A DNA stretch of 19,092 bases, taken from an uncultured Mitsuokella sp. Lineage in GTDB: Bacteria > Bacillota > Negativicutes > Selenomonadales > Selenomonadaceae. This document shows positions 14,847-19,092 of this stretch, in pieces. Location: the NCBI GenBank assembly GCA_900770895.1, contig CAAGMF010000019.1, positions 1 to 19,092 of the forward strand, written 5' to 3'. The stretch's first letter is position 1; the number at the start of each line of letters is the position of its first letter. The notes below the pieces were generated by a model. The model ran no database searches. It was not told where the DNA came from and saw only the letters and a program-made list of their open reading frames with translations. Both the position numbers and the translations under genes were made by a program.

Positions 14847-15695
14847 CTATTTTGCACAGTGGAAGCAGGCTATGTATTGACTGACGACCTTCGACATCCT
14901 TTTTTCTGCGTCCTTGGTCATATTTTCAAAGCGGGTATTGGGGTCCGTATGCCCGGCCAGGAATTCCCGGGCCGCGCGAATACCAGTCGTCGAGACCTCC
15001 GTATTGATGTTGATCTTGCGGATGCCGCGCTCGATGGCCTGCTGCAGCAGAGCAAATGGGATGCCGGAGCTGCCATGCAGGACGAGCGGTATGCTGACCG
15101 CACGATGGATCTCGCTGAGGCGGTCGAGGTCGAGATGCGGCTCGCCCTTGTAGAGGCCATGAGCATTGCCGATGGCTATGGCCAGCGCATCAGCGCCGGA
15201 TTCTGCCGCATAGCGCCTGGCTGCGTTCGCTGTCGTATAGGTCTCAGGGCCGCCCGGGCTGCCGGCAGAGCCGTCTTCCGGGTTCATGTAGCCCAGTTCG
15301 CCTTCGAGGCTTGCATCGAGATCATGGGCCACCTGGCTGACCGTATGGCTGGCCGCTATATTCTCCTCCAGCGGCAGCGCCGAGCCATCGAACATTACCG
15401 AAGTAAATCCGGCCCGCAGTGCCCGCCAGATATTCTTGTCATGCTTGCAGTGATCGAGGTGCAGCACGAGCGGCAGATCGGTATGAGCCGCATAGTATTT
15501 GACGAGCTCAGCCATCGCCTCGATCGGCATATGCTTGTCATACGATTCGCCAAAGGAAACGATGACCGGCGTGCTGGCTGCCTCCGCAGCCGCGAGCACT
15601 GCCTGCAGCGACTCGACATTGTAGACATTGAACGAGCCGACAGCCGTATTCGTCTTTTCCGCCATGCGCAGGATTTCACGCAGGTTTACGAGCAT
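14847..15695 (-). CDS. Class II (zinc) DHAP-type aldolase, GatY/KbaY/IolJ/FbaA family
   Basis: A 282-aa class II aldolase. The proton donor and first Zn ligand are in VLHLDHCKHD (D81, H82). IAIGNAHGLYKGEP (172-185) supplies H179, and LVLHGSSGIP (204-213) supplies H207. ININTEV (228-234) binds the DHAP phosphate. Members cleave ketose (bis)phosphates to DHAP plus an aldehyde: fructose- or tagatose-bisphosphate, or 2-deoxy-5-keto-gluconate 6-phosphate for IolJ. Being beside a DUF1537 kinase, a GarR-type reductase and a GntP carrier points to a sugar-acid phosphate rather than a glycolytic substrate. The start is 13 bp after the kinase stop, with GGGAGGAG upstream. The C-terminus is unusually cysteine-rich (A-C-F-H-C-A-K). 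The exact substrate is inferred only. Confidence 0.9.
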   Translation of the reverse strand: MLVNLREILRMAEKTNTAVGSFNVYNVESLQAVLAAAEAASTPVIVSFGESYDKHMPIEAMAELVKYYAAHTDLPLVLHLDHCKHDKNIWRALRAGFTSVMFDGSALPLEENIAASHTVSQVAHDLDASLEGELGYMNPEDGSAGSPGGPETYTTANAARRYAAESGADALAIAIGNAHGLYKGEPHLDLDRLSEIHRAVSIPLVLHGSSGIPFALLQQAIERGIRKININTEVSTTGIRAAREFLAGHTDPNTRFENMTKDAEKRMSKVVSQYIACFHCAK

Positions 15696-15708
15696 ACTGA
15701 CTCCTCCC

Positions 15709-17127
15709 TTACTGCGAGAGTTTGGCTACGATATCGCGCAGGGTCTCGACGGCGCCGACATTGCCCGGGAATATGATGTAGGCCATGCCCGGGAACTTGC
15801 TCTCCTCGCCTGTCTTCCAGACCGGGATGCCCGGTGCGACCTGGCCGAGCACGAGTGCGCGCTTGACCTCGAGCCCTTTCGTGCCGACATCGCTCGAGGT
15901 GATGCCGCCCTTCGCGATGAGGAAAGCCGGCTGTACCGAGAGGCGGCTCACGATGCTCGTGATTGCCTCGGATATCTTGACCGATACGCGCAGCGACTCC
16001 TCCTCCGAGCCGGCATCAAAGCGTTTGCGGCCCGTGTAGACAGCTACGGTCTGTCCCTGCTTGATTGCAGCCTCGACCTCAGCCACGATGCGCTGCAGCT
16101 CCGCTTCGAGCTTCTCGGGCTCGAGTACGAGCATATGATTGAACTCTATGAATTTGACCTGCTTGAGCTCCTTGAGCTTGTTGAGCTGGTCCGTCGTCTT
16201 CTTGACATGGGAGCCGATGATGATGAGTCCGCCGTTCGTATTGCCGGGGACCACGAGCTCCTCTTTGCCCAGCAGCGGTTTATCCGGTACACCGCCGATG
16301 ACCTTCGTCCAGGCTGCTGCCGTGCGGAACATGAACGTCTTACCGGCCTTCATGGCGCGAATCATGGCGATGGCGAATACCTTGACATCGACATAGTCGA
16401 CGCAGTTCACGATGACCTTGCCGAAGCCCGTGACTTTCTTGAGCTGCTCGACGATCGCGTCGACGCGGAACGCACGCAGATCGTCCAGGGAGATGCAGGT
16501 GACATCAGCTGCCTTATAGGCGCCTTTCGTCTTTTCCTCGACATATTCCGCCATATTCGATTTCGTATAGCTGAAAGTCTTATCCTTTGCGAACTCCGTC
16601 TCACCGGCCGGCACGAGGTAATCCCCCTCCTGCACGTAGTGGACGTTGCCGATGGTGAAGCGCCCGCCCTCTTTGAAGAACGGCATCAGCACCTCGCCGT
16701 CGATGATCTTGCCCGTGCCCTGCTCGAGTGTATGGGCGAGCGTCGCCGTCTCGAGCGGATAGTGGCCGCGCAGCGTCGAATCGCTACGGCTGATGATCAT
16801 GAATTCCCGGCCCGTCTTCTTCGCCTCGGCCATGACGCGCTCGGCGATCGTCGCATGGACTTCCTCGGTGTATTTCGCCGAGAACGCACGCGAGTTCGTC
16901 AGGATGAAGAACATGTCGTTCTCCTCGGCGAAGCCAGCTGCTATGCTCTCCGGCGACCAGTCCGTGTAGACATGGATGCCATTGACTGTCTGGACGCCGG
17001 TCGGGTCATCGTCGAGGACGATGATCTTCTTGTGGAAATCAGCCCGCTCTGCCGCCAGAGCTTTATCGACTTTAGCTTCATCGATGGCCGGTATATCTTT
17101 GAAAAGATCTTCCTTCAATACTTTCAT
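15709..17127 (-). CDS. DUF1537 four-carbon-acid-type sugar kinase (OtnK/DtnK family)
   Basis: A 472-aa two-domain kinase of the DUF1537 family. The N-terminal substrate domain has LDDDPTGVQTV (38-48), ILTNSRAF (75-82) and SRSDSTLRGHYP (113-124). The C-terminal nucleotide domain has a G-S-H-V-K-K-T-T segment and AKGGITSSDV. Characterised members phosphorylate the terminal hydroxyl of 3-oxo-tetronate, D-threonate or D-erythronate. Here neither OtnC (decarboxylating aldolase) nor OtnI (isomerase) nor PdxA2 is encoded alongside; instead there is a DHAP-type aldolase, so a longer acid may be the substrate. The start is ATG with AGGAGA overlapping the end of the reductase gene; 12 bp separate the two genes. 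The family call is firm; the substrate is open. Confidence 0.93.
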   Translation of the reverse strand: MKVLKEDLFKDIPAIDEAKVDKALAAERADFHKKIIVLDDDPTGVQTVNGIHVYTDWSPESIAAGFAEENDMFFILTNSRAFSAKYTEEVHATIAERVMAEAKKTGREFMIISRSDSTLRGHYPLETATLAHTLEQGTGKIIDGEVLMPFFKEGGRFTIGNVHYVQEGDYLVPAGETEFAKDKTFSYTKSNMAEYVEEKTKGAYKAADVTCISLDDLRAFRVDAIVEQLKKVTGFGKVIVNCVDYVDVKVFAIAMIRAMKAGKTFMFRTAAAWTKVIGGVPDKPLLGKEELVVPGNTNGGLIIIGSHVKKTTDQLNKLKELKQVKFIEFNHMLVLEPEKLEAELQRIVAEVEAAIKQGQTVAVYTGRKRFDAGSEEESLRVSVKISEAITSIVSRLSVQPAFLIAKGGITSSDVGTKGLEVKRALVLGQVAPGIPVWKTGEESKFPGMAYIIFPGNVGAVETLRDIVAKLSQ

Positions 17128-17139
17128 GACGCTGTCTCC

Positions 17140-18036
17140 TCATTTCTCCTGGGTCTTGACGATGACACCCGAGATATTCTCATAGAACTGCACGATGCCG
17201 CTATGGTCATCCATGAGATGACCCGTAGCCTTCAGGCTGTTCATGATCTGCTGCAGGATGCTCGTCATGATGAGCGGCAGATCAAGCTTCTTGGCCGTAT
17301 CCATGACATTCGTGATATCCTTGAGGTTGATCTTTATCGGTCCACCCGGTTTGAAGTTGCGGTTGAACATCATCGGAGCCTTGGCATCGAGGACCGTGCT
17401 GCCAGCCAGACCGCCGCGGATTGCCTCATAGACCTTCTTCGGATCAGCACCGGCTTTCGTAGCGAGTATCATAGCCTCGGAGACGGCCGCGATGTTCAGG
17501 TTGACGATGACCTGATTGGCCAGCTTCGTGACCGAGCCGCTGCCATTCGGGCCGACGAGCGTGATGGACGAGCCCATCGCCGCAAAAACATCATGTGCCT
17601 TGTCGAGCGTAGACTGTTCGCCGCCGACCATGATTGCCAGCGTACCAGCTACAGCACCCGGCTCACCACCGCTGACCGGAGCATCGAGGAACTCGCAGCC
17701 CTTCTCCTTGGCCAGGCCAGCGAACTCCTGTGACTCGACCGGAGTAACCGAGCTCATATCGGCAATGACCGTGCCCGGCTTCACGCCAGCAAGGATGCCA
17801 TCCTCGCCCTTCAGCAACGAGCGGACGATCGGGCCATTCGGGACCATCGTGATGACCATATCCTGTCCCTCAGCCACCTCTCTCGCCGATTTGGCCGGCG
17901 TAGCGCCCTCAGCGGCCAATGTCTTTACGGCATCCTCCACGATATCATAGACAGTCACCGGGAACCCTGCCTTCAGCAAATTACGAACCATCGGCTTACC
18001 CATGATGCCCAGTCCTACAAAACCAATCTTCTGCAT
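17140..18036 (-). CDS. garR: Tartronate semialdehyde reductase (GarR-type 3-hydroxyisobutyrate dehydrogenase family)
   Basis: A 298-aa beta-hydroxyacid dehydrogenase. The NAD(P) site is GLGIMG (8-13), the substrate loop is DAPVSGGEPGA (118-128), and the catalytic Lys lies in TKLANQVIV (170-178, K171). Within this broad family it closely follows E. coli GarR: TKLANQVIVxLNIAAxSEA, then AIRGGLAGSTVLDAKAPM (205-222) and R-N-F-K-P-G. It does not resemble the L-threonate dehydrogenase LtnD/YgbJ. GarR reduces 2-hydroxy-3-oxopropanoate to D-glycerate. It is the first gene of the four-gene operon; ATG has AGGAGGA about 7 nt upstream. This argues that the aldolase encoded downstream releases tartronate semialdehyde. 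Confidence 0.88.
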   Translation of the reverse strand: MQKIGFVGLGIMGKPMVRNLLKAGFPVTVYDIVEDAVKTLAAEGATPAKSAREVAEGQDMVITMVPNGPIVRSLLKGEDGILAGVKPGTVIADMSSVTPVESQEFAGLAKEKGCEFLDAPVSGGEPGAVAGTLAIMVGGEQSTLDKAHDVFAAMGSSITLVGPNGSGSVTKLANQVIVNLNIAAVSEAMILATKAGADPKKVYEAIRGGLAGSTVLDAKAPMMFNRNFKPGGPIKINLKDITNVMDTAKKLDLPLIMTSILQQIMNSLKATGHLMDDHSGIVQFYENISGVIVKTQEK

Positions 18037-18054
18037 GATTACTCCTCCTGTCAC

Positions 18055-18070
18055 TAGTATACTACATACT
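18055..18070. promoter_or_regulatory. Candidate GntR operator in the garR leader
   Basis: TAGTATACTACATACT at 18055-18070 is the exact reverse complement of 18848-18863 in the gntR promoter. It contains the palindrome TAGTATACTA, which fits the GTATAC-like core common in FadR/FCD-type GntR operators. It lies 7 nt upstream of the garR ribosome-binding site, at one end of the heptad array. Confidence 0.7.
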
Positions 18071-18106
18071 ACGCATTACACACTACATGTTACACACTAT
18101 CATTTA
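18058..18106. repeat. 7-bp-periodic degenerate tandem array upstream of garR
   Basis: Seven consecutive 7-bp units, each ending TA: TATACTA, CATACTA, CGCATTA, CACACTA, CATGTTA, CACACTA and TCATTTA. The consensus is roughly CAYACTA. The array begins inside the shared GntR-type operator and extends away from the garR start codon across the expected promoter region. Three units make 21 bp, about two helical turns, so alternate units could present repressor half-sites on one DNA face. Confidence 0.6.
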
Positions 18107-18142
18107 TATAAGGAAAGTCCACGTCTGAAACATGAACTGCAT
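18104..18142 (-). other. Possible 12-residue leader ORF between gntR and garR
   Basis: ATG at 18142 opens a 12-codon frame (MQFMFQTWTFLI, stop TAA at 18106-18104). AGGAGG followed by AAGG lies directly before it, a strong but slightly close ribosome site. The peptide has three Phe and one Trp and no clear attenuation pattern. Nothing proves translation; it may be chance. Confidence 0.25.
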
Positions 18143-18170
18143 CCTTCCTCCTGATGGCTGCCCAGCAGCC

Positions 18171-18830
18171 TCACTCTACCAGCGTCGTATTGAGCACGGT
18201 CGCTGTCTCCCGCATATGCTTCATGAACGCCTGTACCGCAGCCGTCTCATTGCCATGCTCGATAGCTTCCAATATCGCCTGATGCTCCAGGCAGGCCTTG
18301 GCATTGCGGCAGCTCAGATTCAGGGAGTTGTACGTCGCCTGCTCGATCTTGGCCCGCATCTGATTGTTAATCTTCTTCAGATAGCGATTGCCAGTACTCT
18401 CCACGAGCAGGCAATGGAACTCCGTATCGGCTTCCATGTACTCATAGTGATGAGTCTCATCGCGCGAGAACGCTTCACTCTCGCTCTGGCACTGCTGCAA
18501 TCTGGTCAGATATGCCTGATACTTTGGTTCATCTTGATGACGCGCCAGGAATGATACGCTGTAGCGCTCGATCGCGATGCGTGCCTGCAGGATCTCCTGC
18601 AAGTCATCAGCGGACACCGGCCGCACACCCCAGCCGCGATTCGAGAACACCTCGAGCATTCCCTCATCGGTCAGGCGGATGACCGCCTCTCGCACGGGAG
18701 TACGTGATACGCTGAGCTTATCGGCGAACTGCTGCTCGGAATATATGACACCGGTCTGCAGTTCTCCTTTTATGATCGCTGTCTTCAGATATCGATAGAC
18801 CTGATCCTTGAACGATTCCTTCTTCAGCAC
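18171..18830 (-). CDS. GntR-family regulator, FCD (FadR-type) subfamily
   Basis: A 219-aa regulator. A winged helix-turn-helix (about 10-72) contains LSVSRTPVREAVIRL and the wing F-S-N-R-G-W-G-V-R. An FCD ligand domain follows, with EADTEFHCLLVESTGN giving the Asp-x3-His pair and two later His residues (E-H-Q-A-I and M-K-H-M) as metal ligands. FCD regulators usually bind sugar acids or other carboxylates and repress nearby catabolic genes. The start is GTG at 18830 because AAGGAGG lies 8 nt upstream; a GTG at 18836 would be too close. It sits upstream of the garR operon on the same strand, and its own -10 box lies in the shared palindrome, so it is probably autoregulated. Confidence 0.92.
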   Translation of the reverse strand: MLKKESFKDQVYRYLKTAIIKGELQTGVIYSEQQFADKLSVSRTPVREAVIRLTDEGMLEVFSNRGWGVRPVSADDLQEILQARIAIERYSVSFLARHQDEPKYQAYLTRLQQCQSESEAFSRDETHHYEYMEADTEFHCLLVESTGNRYLKKINNQMRAKIEQATYNSLNLSCRNAKACLEHQAILEAIEHGNETAAVQAFMKHMRETATVLNTTLVE

Positions 18831-18847
18831 TCGCACCTCCTCCTTAC

Positions 18848-18863
18848 AGTATGTAGTATACTA
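18848..18863. promoter_or_regulatory. Candidate GntR operator at the gntR promoter
   Basis: AGTATGTAGTATACTA, extended to the 12-bp perfect palindrome GTAGTATACTAC (18853-18864), covers the -10 box of gntR. The same 16-mer, inverted, lies before garR. Binding here would block gntR transcription. Confidence 0.75.
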
Positions 18864-18884
18864 CTCTTGATATCCCAAAGTCAA
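18855..18884 (-). promoter_or_regulatory. gntR promoter
   Basis: On the minus strand TTGACT (18884-18879) and TATACT (18860-18855) are 18 bp apart. The predicted start is near 18848, about 18 nt before the GTG start codon, so the leader is very short. The -10 hexamer lies inside the operator palindrome. Confidence 0.75.
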
Positions 18885-18947
18885 TACCAAATTCGATAAA
18901 AAATAAGTGAATAATTTATCAATCACTTTTAAACAAAGAAAAAGGGC

Positions 18948-19092
18948 TGTAACGAAAATAAGATGTTGTCAGGCTTAAGCATACAGTACCGCGGCAGGCA
19001 TAGTTCCTTCATTGCGCTATTGTGGTTTGGCTAAAATAAAATTTTTCCCATTTAATAGGTCCCTTGAAAGTACTTAAACGCGCTACGCTTGA
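18948..19092. repeat. Inverted-repeat element, copy B (cut by window edge)
   Basis: From TGTAACGAAA (18948) to the window end this matches copy A. Positions 18948-18996 correspond to the inverted right end of copy A (6498-6451), including AGGCTTAAGCA and ACAGTACCGCGGCA. Positions 18991-19092 match 6262-6363 in 97 of 102 bases. The sharp loss of similarity before TGTAACGAAA marks the outer end. This copy has the left terminus that copy A lacks; its right half is outside the window. Confidence 0.8.

Noticed and set aside
15628..17733. 701-codon open frame on the plus strand opposite the aldolase, kinase and reductase genes
   Set aside because: It is antisense to three well-supported genes and spans their gaps. 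Its composition (Asp/Arg/Leu-rich) is what G+C-rich codons give in the opposite frame; no family motif is visible.
18156..18170. GGCTGC/GCAGCC hairpin just after the gntR stop
   Set aside because: Short 6-bp stem with a 3-nt loop and no T-tract on either strand; not enough for a terminator call.
18905..18928. AAGTGA...TCACTT hairpin with T-tract upstream of the gntR promoter
   Set aside because: Only 6 bp, AU-rich, 12-nt loop; too weak to call a terminator, and the gene it would serve is outside the window.

Overview
This 19-kb window is bacterial chromosome with G+C-rich coding regions and AT-rich intergenic gaps. The gene set suggests an anaerobic Firmicute, and the G+C-rich codons fit the Negativicutes (a Selenomonas/Mitsuokella-like organism). 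It includes an RsmH paralogue of the clostridial type, a long HflX, an LCP protein, a TerC protein behind a yybP-ykoY riboswitch, a one-cluster ferredoxin, and GntP and DcuC carriers. The genus is an inference; no rRNA or other marker is present. Start codons include TTG (lcp, gdhA) and GTG (the GntR regulator).

Left part (1-6600). A CYTH-domain gene runs off the left edge on the minus strand. Divergent from it is an LCP (LytR-CpsA-Psr) envelope gene with a clear promoter. A nested inverted repeat follows, then an RsmH-type methyltransferase of the second, N-terminally extended kind. A long HflX GTPase with a RadC/JAB-like N-terminal part converges on it. Next comes NADP-type glutamate dehydrogenase, with a palindrome in its leader, and then a large imperfect inverted-repeat element. 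A second copy of that element begins at the right edge of the window.

Middle (6517-7790). A small 4Fe-4S ferredoxin has a strong hairpin at its 3' side and a palindrome centred about 41.5 bp upstream of its predicted transcription start. A TerC-family membrane protein is preceded by a complete yybP-ykoY (Mn2+) riboswitch, with promoter, aptamer and an overlapping intrinsic terminator all readable.

Right part (7880-18884) holds two minus-strand catabolic operons. Operon 1 encodes a LacI-type regulator fused to a PfkB/ribokinase domain, then ribokinase, a DcuC-family carrier and a nucleoside hydrolase. It looks like a ribonucleoside/ribose salvage unit, with a consensus promoter overlapped by palindromes. 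Operon 2 encodes a GarR-type tartronate semialdehyde reductase, a DUF1537 sugar-acid kinase, a class II (DHAP-type) aldolase and a GntP permease. It lies downstream of its own GntR/FCD regulator and ends in an intrinsic terminator. A 16-bp motif is shared, in opposite orientation, by the gntR promoter and the garR leader, where it sits at one end of a 7-bp-periodic array.

The most interesting hypothesis concerns operon 2. It lacks the isomerase and decarboxylating aldolase of the known tetronate (Otn/Ygb) pathways. Its enzymes instead fit import of a 5-keto-hexonate, 6-phosphorylation, retro-aldol cleavage to DHAP and tartronate semialdehyde, and reduction to glycerate. This would be a 2-hydroxy analogue of the IolC/IolJ step of inositol catabolism.
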